From Aeromonas australiensis (GTDB lineage Bacteria; Pseudomonadota; Gammaproteobacteria; Enterobacterales; Aeromonadaceae): 64,000 nucleotides of DNA. Both the position numbers and the translations under genes were made by a program. The DNA lies in contig NZ_CDDH01000051.1 of NCBI RefSeq assembly GCF_000819725.1, positions 1-64,000 of the forward strand, given 5' to 3'. How positions within the stretch are numbered: the stretch's first letter is position 1; each line of letters opens with the position of its first letter. Positions 1-7,571 of this stretch are shown here, piece after piece. Under the pieces are notes generated by a model that saw only the letters and a list, made by a program, of their open reading frames with translations, had not been told where the DNA came from and ran no database searches.

Positions 1-10
1 CAGGTGCGGA

Positions 11-796
11 ATGACGGATGATATTGCGAACGCCATATCTGAATTGTTGCCACTGCATGAAAATATGGTTGGTAGTAAGTGCATCCAGACCATTAATGCT
101 CGTGAGCTTCACGCCTTCTTGAAGTCGGGACAAGAATATTCCCATTGGATGAAAGCCCGTATTGCCGAATATGAGTTTATTGAAGGGGATGATTTCGCCA
201 GATTCGATGAAGTCATTTTGAGCACGATAAATTTATCAGATGCAAATGAGTCGCATCTTTATCGGCGAAATAGCGCCAAAGCACGGCGGCGGAGAGTCAA
301 GGGTTACGCCCTTACTTTGGACATGGCCAAGGAGTTGGCCATGGTCGAGCGAAACACTGAGGGCCGCCGTGCGCGCCGCTACTTCATTGACTGCGAACGG
401 CGGCTGGCCGAGGTTGCCCCGCAACAGCAAGTGTCGGCACAAGCCCATTGGCAAGCCGAACGGGACGCCAGCAAGGACTATCACGGGCTAATGTGTCGCG
501 CTCTGCTGCAGCACCGTACCAAGCAGTGTAAGGAGACTGCCGGTCACCATTACAGCAATGAGCTGGGTATGATCAATCGGTTGGTGCTTGGGATGGATGG
601 CAAAGCATGGCTGGCCGAATACGGCCTGAAAGGCGAGGTACGGAAACACCTGAGCGCATATCAACTGGCGTTGGTCGCCTTTCTTGAGCGCAGTAATGCC
701 ACTTTCCTGGACGCGGATATGCCTTTCGCGGAACGCAAGATGAGGCTAACAGCCATGCTGGCTACCTGGGTTGAACGCGAGGGTGGCGAAAAATGA
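11..796 (+). CDS. AntA/AntB-type phage antirepressor
   Basis: Residues 25-65 carry the AntA/AntB antirepressor pattern (INARELHAFLKSG, then YSHWMKARI and FIEGDDFAR). Residues 95-130 have the usual follow-on block YALTLDMAKELAMVERN and RRYFIDCERRL. The C-terminal half (150-261) is not a domain I recognise. Antirepressors of this kind bind prophage repressors and lift lysogenic control, so this protein probably derepresses the element or a resident phage. It is the first complete gene of the mobile element. The reading frame stays open to the window edge, so a start further upstream cannot be excluded. Its TGA overlaps the next frame's ATG (ATGA at 793-796), which suggests translational coupling along a short operon leading to the primase. 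Confidence 0.85.
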   Translation: MTDDIANAISELLPLHENMVGSKCIQTINARELHAFLKSGQEYSHWMKARIAEYEFIEGDDFARFDEVILSTINLSDANESHLYRRNSAKARRRRVKGYALTLDMAKELAMVERNTEGRRARRYFIDCERRLAEVAPQQQVSAQAHWQAERDASKDYHGLMCRALLQHRTKQCKETAGHHYSNELGMINRLVLGMDGKAWLAEYGLKGEVRKHLSAYQLALVAFLERSNATFLDADMPFAERKMRLTAMLATWVEREGGEK

Positions 797-1090
797 TATT
801 GCGTGACACGATCCGACACGGTACGATCTTATCCGTTGGGGCTACTAACCCTAACAGTACTACTTCCACGAGCGGTTACCCGCAACCGACAATTAGCGGT
901 TTTTTTGTGCCTGCCATTTGGGCTACTACCCCAGGCTGCCGCACAGATGAACTTCACATTCACGCCCAACGCGGCGGGAGTGTATCCGCTTTTGCGGTAT
1001 GGTTGAGAGGCCCCAATAAGCCCGCAAGGGTGAATAAGGCCCGCCTTCTCGTGGAGGTAGTTGACGCCATGCCGCATCCCCATTTGCAGC
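793..1090 (+). other. Leader/immunity-like region with an Ash-like open frame
   Basis: An open frame starts at 793 on an ATGA overlap with the antirepressor and runs in the same frame as the gene starting at 1294. Its composition (short proline-, serine- and threonine-rich stretches around SGYPQPTISGFF and GGSVSAFAVWLRG) recalls the Ash-type frames that fill the immunity leader of P4-like elements. I do not call it a confirmed protein. The segment carries a short terminator-like hairpin with a competing hairpin (873-907). In P4 the equivalent place makes a small RNA that stops transcription before the primase gene. That role here is inference from position and structure only. Confidence 0.35.
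873..907 (+). promoter_or_regulatory. Attenuator-like switch: two exclusive hairpins before a T-run
   Basis: CGGTT (873-877), AACCG (884-888) and CGGTT (897-901) lie in a row, and the last runs into a T-tract (TTTTTT). The middle AACCG can pair with the upstream copy (loop 6 nt) or the downstream copy (loop 8 nt). The downstream pairing gives a terminator-like hairpin; the upstream one would block it. Stems are only 5 bp, so strength is doubtful. Position between antirepressor and primase fits premature-termination control as in P4 immunity. Confidence 0.4.
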
Positions 1091-1297
1091 ATGGCCGACT
1101 CACTAAACCACGAGAGAGTACAGGCCATGATCTACACCTTCTTGATCCAGCATTCCCGTACCTGCCGTTTGGCAGACCTGCGCCGTATCCGCACCATTTC
1201 CGCTTTTGCCAACAGCGAAGCACAAGCCCGTTCTGCGCTGGCCGGTCTACCCCTGGTGTTTTTGTCCCGCACCCCGAACAAGGGGGTTGCAGTATGA
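1091..1297 (+). CDS. Icd-like small protein of P4-type elements (putative host cell-division inhibitor family)
   Basis: This 68-residue basic protein has the layout of the small Icd-like proteins of P4-type elements: a YTFLIQHSRTC start, an RRIRTISAFA core, then a conserved-looking tail ALAGLPLVFLSRTP. The family name comes from a proposed block of host division, which has not been shown for most members. The stop TGA at 1295-1297 overlaps the next ATG at 1294, which supports the frame being translated. A TTG at 1061, three bases after GGAGG, is an alternative start. I chose the ATG at 1091 because the family similarity begins just after it. The assignment rests on recalled pattern only. Confidence 0.5.
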   Translation: MADSLNHERVQAMIYTFLIQHSRTCRLADLRRIRTISAFANSEAQARSALAGLPLVFLSRTPNKGVAV

Positions 1298-1653
1298 AAC
1301 GCATCACTCGAACTCGCCAGGTTATCCAGGCTGAGGCTCTGTTTGAGCAGTCTGCAATGCTTGCTTCTGCCCTGAGCTGCATCTGTGAGTCCAATACAGA
1401 GAGGATGCTCTATTTGGAGCTCTCCGACCTGTTGCATCCATTGCAGACCCAACTTGATGAATTGGAGGCTGGTTGTGCCGGGACGCCATTGGCGGAGCCA
1501 GCTGAACGCATCAATCGTTATGCCTCCGTCCTGCTCAAGGTGCTCAATGGCAATCAGTCCCATATCGAGCCGTGTGTGATCAGTGTGTTGCTCGCCCCAG
1601 TCATTGCGGAGTTTGAGGCTGTCGAGCTGGCCAAGCTCAGGGAGGGTGTATGA
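1294..1653 (+). CDS. Unrecognised small helical protein of the mobile element
   Basis: The product is 119 residues, rich in Leu, Ala and Glu, and looks all-helical. It has a basic start (MKRITRTRQ) followed by alternating acidic and hydrophobic stretches, two Cys near residues 32-34, and no signal peptide or membrane span. I do not recognise a family. The start is the ATG at 1294, eight bases after AGGGGG and overlapping the preceding stop as ATGA. Its own stop overlaps the next start in the same way. It therefore sits inside a tightly coupled operon that ends in the primase gene. A replication-accessory or regulatory role is possible but not shown by the sequence. Confidence 0.6.
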   Translation: MKRITRTRQVIQAEALFEQSAMLASALSCICESNTERMLYLELSDLLHPLQTQLDELEAGCAGTPLAEPAERINRYASVLLKVLNGNQSHIEPCVISVLLAPVIAEFEAVELAKLREGV

Positions 1654-1904
1654 CCTATTACGCATGGGCTCCAGCGGCTCAACAACCCACATTCATGGGC
1701 CCAGCCAACCCCAACACAGGCAAACGCTCACAAGCGGGCAGTCTGAGTGCCTTTGCCAGCCGTCGGCAGCGCGATGAGTTCATTGCCAGCACCGGCGGTA
1801 TGGCGGGGGCCGTTACCGCCAAACAGGCCCGCCAGCTGAAGGCTGGGTTGGATGAACGCGCTTTCAATGAGCTGGTGACCGTTCTGGTGGGGGGTGATAC
1901 ATGA
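1650..1904 (+). CDS. Unrecognised 84-residue protein upstream of the primase
   Basis: This small protein has a Pro/Gln-rich, probably unstructured start (residues 1-30). It is followed by a basic helical part (SAFASRRQRDEF, then TAKQARQLKAGLDERAFNELV). It has no membrane span or cysteine motif, and I do not recognise a family. The ATG at 1650 overlaps the previous stop, and the stop TGA at 1902-1904 overlaps the primase ATG at 1901, so it should be translationally coupled to both. Comparable short frames are common just ahead of primase genes in P4-like elements, so a role in replication control is an inference from position. Confidence 0.6.
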   Translation: MTYYAWAPAAQQPTFMGPANPNTGKRSQAGSLSAFASRRQRDEFIASTGGMAGAVTAKQARQLKAGLDERAFNELVTVLVGGDT

Positions 1905-4705
1905 GCCAGGCAACATTCGTTTCTGACGTGGCCGCCGCGGCCTGTGGCCACTGGCCCGAACTGCTGGCAAATCTGGGGGTGACGGTACCGCCACGTAAGC
2001 AGCATGGGCCTTGTCCGGCTTGTGGTGGGAAAGACCGCTTTCGGCTCGATGACAAGGGCGGGCGTGGTACCTGGATCTGTAGCCAGTGTGGCGCGGGTGA
2101 CGGGCTGGATCTGATCCGCCGTGTAACCGGTAAGTTGCCGAAGGATGCTGCGGAACTGGTTGCAGGGGTACTTGGCTTTTCTCATGTTGTCATATCAGAC
2201 GCTGACCGAGAGCAATTGCAGCAACAACAGCGGGCGCAGGCTGATGCAGAGCAACAACAGCAGCAGATTAAGCGCCAGAAAGCCGCCAGACGCGCCGCAG
2301 ATATCCTGCGCGACTGCAAGCCTGGCCAATCCCCTTATCTGGCACATAAACGCTTGAGCTGGCCCAGTGGGCTGTTGAATAGCACCCTGATCCGAGTGGG
2401 GGAAGAGGCGTTCCCCGCTGGCTCCTTGGTGGTACCGCTCTACAACGAGACCGGCGAACTGGTGAACGTGCAGCTGATCCGTCATGACGGGGTGAGGCAC
2501 TACCTTGCCGGTGGCCAGAAGCAGGCTGCTTGCCACCGGATCTCGGGTAGTGCCCTGGTGGCGGTTTGCGAGGGCTATGCCACTGGGCTATCAGTGCATC
2601 TGGCGACCGGGGCAACGGTCTACTGCGCCATGGATGCGGGTAACCTGCTGGCCATCGCTCAGGTGGTGAGGGGGATGGATGACCCCTTGCAACCTTGCCG
2701 GTTATGGCTTGCCGCAGACAACGATGCCACCACGACGGGCAACCCGGGCAAGACCAAAGCCGAGCAAGCTGCCGCTGCCGTGGGGGCTGTGGTAGCACTA
2801 CCGCCCACTGCAGGCGACTGGAACGACTATTACCAGGCCAATGGGCTTGAAGAGACCAAGAGATCCATCATGAGTCAGATTGAACAGACCCAGCAGCAAG
2901 GCGCCAGCCAGAAGGAAGGGCCGCGAGCCGAAGTGATCCCATTGCATTCTGTGCCAGATGTGCAAGGCGAGCAGGATCAACCAATTGATGGTGAGGAACT
3001 GCCTGAGGGCTATGAGATCCGGGACGGTATGCTCTACGTGCATGAATGGGTTGGCTCTGGACAAAACGGTAGGCAGGAGGAAACCCTGATTTCCCCTGAG
3101 CTTCGGGTGGTTGCCGAAACTTCTGATGAGGCAGGGTATGGCCAAGGGCGCTTGCTGGAGTGGCAGGATCGGGCTGGCCGTACCCGGCAATGGGCGATGC
3201 CGGTCAGCATGTTGGTCCACCGTGGTGGCCAAGAGGCGCTGGCGTCCTTACTCAATGGCGGCTTGCCCTTTGTGAACCTCAAGAAGCTCGACAAGTTGGC
3301 GGTCTATCTGATGATGAGCCAACCCGAGCGGCGGGTGACCTGTGTCGAACGTACCGGCTGGCACGGCAAAGCCTATGTGCTGCCGGGTGGGGGTATCGGG
3401 CCGGATGCTGAGCAGGTGATCCTACAATCTGCCGGCTATCTGAGTAGCGACTTCACCAGCTCGGGGGAGCTGGCCTGTTGGCAGCGCCAGATCGCTGCTA
3501 TGGCCGTGGGTAACTCCCGCCTGTGCTTCGCCTTGTCGCTGGCCTTTGCCGCCCCCTTGTTGTCACTGGTGGGGCTGGAAGGTGGTGGTTTCCACCTCAA
3601 GGGTGAGAGTACCGATGGCAAGTCCACCATCATGAAGGCAGCAGCCAGCATCTATGGCCAGCCCGATCGCTACTGTCACACCTGGCGGGCGACTGGCAAT
3701 GCCATCGAGGGGATCGCCAGTCGGCGTAACGATGCCTTGTTGTGTCTGGACGAATTGGGCGAGTTGGACGGGCGGGAAGCTGGGCAGGTGGCCTACATGC
3801 TGGCGAATGGCCAAGGCAAGGGTCGCAGCAAGCAGGATGGTGAGCTGAAAGAGCGCAAGGCGTGGCGGTTGCTGTTTCTCTCCACGGGTGAACTATCCCT
3901 AGAAGATCATGCCGCCGAAGCGGGTAAGCGTACTCAAGCTGGGATGGAAGTGCGTACTATCCAGATCCCGAGTAGCACCGGTAAGCATGGTGCGTTTGAG
4001 GAACTGCACAACCAACCAGACGGGCGCTCCTTTGCCGATGCCCTCAACGAGGCCTGTAAGCACGAATACGGCACCGCATTTCGGGCCTACATCGAGACCT
4101 TGGCAACAGGACTGGATGCATACAAGGAGCGCCTGAAGGCGGAGATCAAGCGTCTGGCGGTCGAACTGACCCCCGTAGGGGCCGGTAATCAGGTCGGGCG
4201 GGCTATCAATCGCTTTGCCATAGTGGCCGCAGCGGGTGAGCTGGCCACTGAACTGGGGATCACCGGTTGGCCCCAGGGTGAAGCTACCCGTGCTGTGCGG
4301 GTATGCCTCAAGGCGTGGTTGGATGAACGGGGGCATCTGGGCAACAAGGAAGACAAGGCCACCCTGGAGCAGGTGCGCGGCTTTGTGGTTGCGCATCAGA
4401 ATAGCCGCTTTGCCGACTGGTTCGATCACACCCATCGTCCGGCCAATATGGTCGGCTATCGCAAGAAGGATACTGATGGCGTGAGCTTTATCGTGCTGCC
4501 CTCTGGTTGGAAAGAGATCACCATCGGTCGGGATCCCAAGCGGGTGGCCCAGCTTTGTTTGGAGGCGGGCTATCTGTTGCCCTCGAATGATGGAAAACGA
4601 GTCCAGCGCAAGATCCGTCTGAGGGATGGCAGCGCACCGGTCTGGATCTACATGCTGACCGAGAGAGTGCTAGCCGATGAGGCTGATGGGCCGGAAGACG
4701 AATAG
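1901..4705 (+). CDS. P4-alpha-like primase-helicase (zinc ribbon, Toprim, DUF927 ATPase)
   Basis: The protein has 934 residues. Residues 35-75 form a CPAC...CSQC zinc ribbon typical of phage and plasmid primases. Residues 215-310 are a Toprim-type catalytic domain (VCEGYATGLS, later LAADND, then GDWNDYY). Residues 370-700 match the DUF927 ATPase region of replicative helicases, with Walker A GESTDGKST near 568 and Walker B LLCLDELGELD near 610. The enzyme should prime and unwind DNA at the element's origin, which is found directly 3' of the gene as an octamer array, as in satellite P4 where alpha binds its own iterons. The start is set by the ATGA overlap at 1901. Confidence 0.93.
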   Translation: MSQATFVSDVAAAACGHWPELLANLGVTVPPRKQHGPCPACGGKDRFRLDDKGGRGTWICSQCGAGDGLDLIRRVTGKLPKDAAELVAGVLGFSHVVISDADREQLQQQQRAQADAEQQQQQIKRQKAARRAADILRDCKPGQSPYLAHKRLSWPSGLLNSTLIRVGEEAFPAGSLVVPLYNETGELVNVQLIRHDGVRHYLAGGQKQAACHRISGSALVAVCEGYATGLSVHLATGATVYCAMDAGNLLAIAQVVRGMDDPLQPCRLWLAADNDATTTGNPGKTKAEQAAAAVGAVVALPPTAGDWNDYYQANGLEETKRSIMSQIEQTQQQGASQKEGPRAEVIPLHSVPDVQGEQDQPIDGEELPEGYEIRDGMLYVHEWVGSGQNGRQEETLISPELRVVAETSDEAGYGQGRLLEWQDRAGRTRQWAMPVSMLVHRGGQEALASLLNGGLPFVNLKKLDKLAVYLMMSQPERRVTCVERTGWHGKAYVLPGGGIGPDAEQVILQSAGYLSSDFTSSGELACWQRQIAAMAVGNSRLCFALSLAFAAPLLSLVGLEGGGFHLKGESTDGKSTIMKAAASIYGQPDRYCHTWRATGNAIEGIASRRNDALLCLDELGELDGREAGQVAYMLANGQGKGRSKQDGELKERKAWRLLFLSTGELSLEDHAAEAGKRTQAGMEVRTIQIPSSTGKHGAFEELHNQPDGRSFADALNEACKHEYGTAFRAYIETLATGLDAYKERLKAEIKRLAVELTPVGAGNQVGRAINRFAIVAAAGELATELGITGWPQGEATRAVRVCLKAWLDERGHLGNKEDKATLEQVRGFVVAHQNSRFADWFDHTHRPANMVGYRKKDTDGVSFIVLPSGWKEITIGRDPKRVAQLCLEAGYLLPSNDGKRVQRKIRLRDGSAPVWIYMLTERVLADEADGPEDE

Positions 4706-4765
4706 CCATCCAGAAGAAAATAAGGGGTCGCCATCGCGCGGTCCTTTACTTTTTCCAGATCATCA
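4706..4765 (+). other. Short gap between primase gene and origin-like array
   Basis: This non-coding gap holds no clear terminator. I see only an unstructured pyrimidine-rich stretch (TTTACTTTTTCC). Confidence 0.5.
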
Positions 4766-5091
4766 TGCTATTCGCGCATGTGCGCGCACAGGGAGGATTT
4801 AAGAAAAAGTATGGGAACAGTGGGAACAAGATAGATAAATGACCTTCAAAGCCTTATCCAGCAAGTGATACTAATGTTCCCACACTCACAGAGTTTCGTG
4901 GGAACACATTGGGAACAGTGGGAACAAGTCGGAAATGTTCCCAACCCATGTTCCCTTTGTTCCCACACCTTCCAGCGATTGTGGGAACAGAGAAACCCAG
5001 TCATGGTGCGGGTTAGCGGGAAATGTTCCCATGTTCCCACTGTTCCCATCGTTTTTACATCACACATGCATGTGTGCGTGCGCGAATAGCA
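4766..5091. repeat. Probable replication origin: iteron array framed by a 13-bp inverted repeat
   Basis: Octamers TGGGAACA (starts 4812, 4821, 4899, 4910, 4919, 4982) and the reverse form TGTTCCCA (starts 4875, 4936, 4958, 5024, 5032, 5041) give twelve exact copies, plus one near copy TGTTCCCT at 4949. The cluster is framed by a perfect inverted repeat, TGCTATTCGCGCA (4766-4778) and TGCGCGAATAGCA (5079-5091). Inside each arm lies a palindrome: TGTGCGCGCACA (4779-4790) and CACACATGCATGTGTG (5061-5076). The octamer resembles the P4 alpha-binding iteron, recalled as TGTTCACC. The array lies just downstream of the alpha-like primase gene, so an origin bound by that protein is the best reading. 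No protein-coding frame here is convincing. Confidence 0.8.
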
Positions 5092-5202
5092 AGAAGTGTG
5101 GCTGTTCGTCAACTCCTTTCTCTGGCTGGCCGTGTTTAGGGCTCGCTGTTTCCCTCCCAAGATCTGCTGTTGCCAGCCGTGCCCGCGCCCCGCAGGGCCG
5201 AC

Positions 5203-5241
5203 GCTTATGCCGAAGAGGACGAAGGACTCAAGCGCATAAGC
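5203..5241. promoter_or_regulatory. Candidate oriT hairpin upstream of the relaxase
   Basis: GCTTATGC (5203-5210) and GCATAAGC (5234-5241) form an 8-bp inverted repeat with a 23-nt spacer, about 90 bp ahead of the relaxase start. Relaxases of this type usually nick beside an inverted repeat close to their own gene. A nick site cannot be identified by eye. The rest of 5092-5326 holds no gene that I can support. Confidence 0.35.
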
Positions 5242-5326
5242 CAAGTCGGTCACTATGCGTATTTTTCCCACCACCAAATTTCTCTTTTGCAGTAGCGTGG
5301 ACTGAAATAACGCGGGAGAGCCATGT

Positions 5327-6649
5327 ATGGCGGGATATCAGTTTGCACATATTGACGGGTATGCACGACAAGGCGGGAAGACAAAGACGGGGCGGGTACT
5401 GTCAGCACAGCAGATAGCGGATGAGGCTGAGCGCAGACTCGGCGCCCATCCACATGTCAAAGACCCTAAGCCGCCGATCCAACGGTTTGGGGTAACGCCA
5501 TCGGAGGTCGTACAGCAGGCCACCGCATGGGCGGAGCAGGCCGTAGACCCGCGAGGACGTAAGCTGAGGATTGACGGGCTGTGTTTAGGTGCTGGTGTGG
5601 TCAGTGTCCCGGAGAACCTGCCAGATGAGCTCTGGCCAGGGTACCGTGACGCCATGATCGGGTATCTGAAAACCAAGCATGGTGACAGGCTAAAATCGGT
5701 GGTCGAGCATAGTGATGAACGGCATCGACACATCCATTTTTATCTGGTCCCGCTGCCCGGAGAATCGTTCGGTGCGGTACATCCTGGTGTGGCTGCTGCG
5801 CGGGCCTCAGCTGCGCGAGGGGAGCGAAAGGGTCTGCAACGTCTCGCGTTCAATCAGGCCATGAGAGCTTGGCAAGACGAGATCCACTCGGTATCCGCAG
5901 ACTTTGGGCTTGCCCGGATCGGCCCGCGTCGGCGGCGACTGTCGAGGGAAGAGTGGAACGCCGAGCAACGGGCGTTGTCTGCCCATGCTGCGCTCATCGG
6001 GGCAACGCAACCGAAAGGGCCAGCCATGAGTAAAATCAATCAGATCATCGCTATGCAAGAGGTTGAGCACCGAACCGGGTTGTTGGGACGGGGCGAGCCG
6101 CTCTACACAAAAGATCAGCTACTGGCCGCGACGAAGGCTGCTGCGCTGTATGGTGCCAGGCACAATGCCTCCCAGCGTCAAGCCATGCTTGAAACAGTGC
6201 TCCTTCGTACCCCCGAGATCGACGCCGCAGAGACCAGATTGGCTGAACTGGCTGCCCATGAGGCCACGATAGCGCACCGGATGATTGAGGTGACCGAGAG
6301 GGTCAGGGAGGCTGAGGAACAGGCTCAGGCACGCATAGAGGTGTCTTTGCTGAAGGTCAAGCAGGCCGAGGCAATGGCCATTCGAGCTGAACGCTGGGCC
6401 AAGCAGACTGTCACAGCGGCTGAAGCGCGGATGAGAGTAATCTTGTCACCTATCTTGGCCGCATTTGCGGCGATTCTTCGAGATCCCCAGGCGATAGAAC
6501 CAAAGGCTGAAGCTGATGCCGCGATTGCGGCGTTGGCGGAACTTCGCCCGCTCGCCACAGAGATCCAGCAAGCCCTCTATCCGGTTGCAAAGGCAGTCAA
6601 AAAAGCCAACAAAGTTAACCAAGCACTCGGGTTTGACCTGCATCCATAG
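5327..6649 (+). CDS. Mob/Pre-type plasmid relaxase (mobilization protein)
   Basis: The product has 440 residues. The N-terminal 230 residues form the relaxase part. A three-histidine-type motif HSDERHRHIHFYLVP lies near 128-142, as in Mob/Pre enzymes that nick oriT and stay bound to the 5' end. Residues 290-380 are strongly helical with coiled-coil character (many Ala, Glu and Arg), and the tail is also helical. The start ATG at 5327 follows GGGAGAG; the ATG at 5323 is out of frame. No mating-pore genes are present, so the element would be mobilized by a helper rather than self-transferring. A relaxase next to a phage-satellite primase is an unusual combination. Confidence 0.85.
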   Translation: MAGYQFAHIDGYARQGGKTKTGRVLSAQQIADEAERRLGAHPHVKDPKPPIQRFGVTPSEVVQQATAWAEQAVDPRGRKLRIDGLCLGAGVVSVPENLPDELWPGYRDAMIGYLKTKHGDRLKSVVEHSDERHRHIHFYLVPLPGESFGAVHPGVAAARASAARGERKGLQRLAFNQAMRAWQDEIHSVSADFGLARIGPRRRRLSREEWNAEQRALSAHAALIGATQPKGPAMSKINQIIAMQEVEHRTGLLGRGEPLYTKDQLLAATKAAALYGARHNASQRQAMLETVLLRTPEIDAAETRLAELAAHEATIAHRMIEVTERVREAEEQAQARIEVSLLKVKQAEAMAIRAERWAKQTVTAAEARMRVILSPILAAFAAILRDPQAIEPKAEADAAIAALAELRPLATEIQQALYPVAKAVKKANKVNQALGFDLHP

Positions 6650-6713
6650 TGATCCGATCACCGTTAACCCGATTTGGCTTCCCACCTCACCAGTCCCGCC
6701 GCAATCTCTGACC

Positions 6714-6747
6714 CAGCCAGTGTATCTGACAGTGGATACACTGGCTG
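6714..6747. repeat. Perfect 13-bp inverted repeat between relaxase and alpA-like gene
   Basis: CAGCCAGTGTATC (6714-6726) and GATACACTGGCTG (6735-6747) are exact reverse complements with an 8-nt spacer. No T-run follows on either side, so it is not a standard terminator. It could be an operator for a dimeric regulator, a recombination site or a stabilising RNA hairpin. The rest of 6650-6993 contains no gene that I can support. Confidence 0.7.
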
Positions 6748-6898
6748 TCGCTCACATTTCGTTTGATACCTCCGCATCATCGCTTATAGCCGGGATAGTG
6801 AAAACCGCCATTGTGTAACGCTGTTTCACAACAGCACTTGATCGCTTCCCTGCCTAAAACATTGCAACCTTCGTAAAGCAATCAACCGCATCATCCGT

Positions 6899-6923
6899 GG
6901 GTGTGTAGCGTCTCCACACACCC
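6899..6923. repeat. Inverted repeat upstream of the AlpA-like gene
   Basis: GGGTGTGT (6899-6906) and ACACACCC (6916-6923) are reverse complements around a 9-nt spacer, about 70 bp before the start at 6994. The position fits an operator or leader hairpin controlling the alpA-like operon. There is no T-run. Confidence 0.45.
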
Positions 6924-6993
6924 GGGCAAGGTCGCTGTATGCACCAGAGTCGTTGCAACATTCAAAGGCGTTAAAAACATCGAGGGATGCAAA

Positions 6994-7218
6994 ATGTCAG
7001 ATTCCGTATTTATCGAACGAAAAAGGCTAACGGTCCTTATTGGATGCCGTCACGACACGATTGACCGCATGGTTGAACGTGGAGAATTACCGCGCCCAAT
7101 TCGCCTCGGGCGCAATGGCCGGCACCGCTTCATTCGTGCCGAAATTGAACCTGCGTTAAAGCTGCATGGGATCGATCTGGCAAAGTTGGAAGCCGCCCAT
7201 GCTGGAAGTGCTGTCTGA
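6994..7218 (+). CDS. AlpA-family regulator / excisionase-like protein
   Basis: The 74-residue protein is of AlpA type: a short winged-helix DNA-binding fold with ERKRLTVLIGCRHDTIDRMVERGELPRPIRLG, where LPRPIRLG is the family hallmark, followed by a basic RHRFIRAEIE segment. AlpA proteins activate integrase or excision genes in phage-like elements. The start is the ATG at 6994 because a good GAGGGA site lies six bases upstream. A longer frame back to 6901 has no such site and unlikely composition. Three unrecognised genes follow closely on the same strand, so it probably heads that operon. Confidence 0.85.
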   Translation: MSDSVFIERKRLTVLIGCRHDTIDRMVERGELPRPIRLGRNGRHRFIRAEIEPALKLHGIDLAKLEAAHAGSAV

Positions 7219-7220
7219 TC

Positions 7221-7571
7221 ATGCCAATCACCACGACACATGACCGAGGCGGGATCTTCCAGCCCGGCTCGACCTGGTTAACGATTTGCCAGGCTGTGTG
7301 TGGTGTATTGCACATAGCAGGACCGCTTTCTCCTGAACAGGCAGGACTGCTACTTACGAGCTTCCGCAGTGAACTGGCGAAAGCCTCCCTACCGGCTCAG
7401 TCCGAGGCTAGGTTAGATCCTTGGCACTACCTTACCGAACACACCTGTGGGGTGGTCGTCTTGAGTGCTTCAGGTCAAAACATCTTGCGACAGCAGCCTA
7501 ATCGAACCGCCCAAACCCTCGTCAAGAACACCATCAACCACTGGAGAGAAAATCATGACCAAGCCGCTTAA
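7221..7571 (+). CDS. Unrecognised 116-residue protein in the alpA-like operon
   Basis: The frame begins only two bases after the alpA-like stop and overlaps the next gene by 17 bp, so it is probably translated from the same message. The protein has a hydrophobic N-terminal third (TICQAVCGVLHIAGPLS), a middle with SFRSELAKASL, and a basic tail that ends in WRENHDQAA. There is no clear signal peptide, motif or repeat. The pattern GVVVLSASGQNILRQQPNR may mark a small compact domain. I do not recognise its family. Genes in this position in phage-like islands are often regulators or accessory cargo, but nothing in the sequence settles its role. Confidence 0.6.
   Translation: MPITTTHDRGGIFQPGSTWLTICQAVCGVLHIAGPLSPEQAGLLLTSFRSELAKASLPAQSEARLDPWHYLTEHTCGVVVLSASGQNILRQQPNRTAQTLVKNTINHWRENHDQAA

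Noticed and set aside
4812-5048. CRISPR array
   Set aside because: Units are octamers in both orientations with irregular short spacing, not 25-40-bp direct repeats with unique spacers; no cas genes are present.
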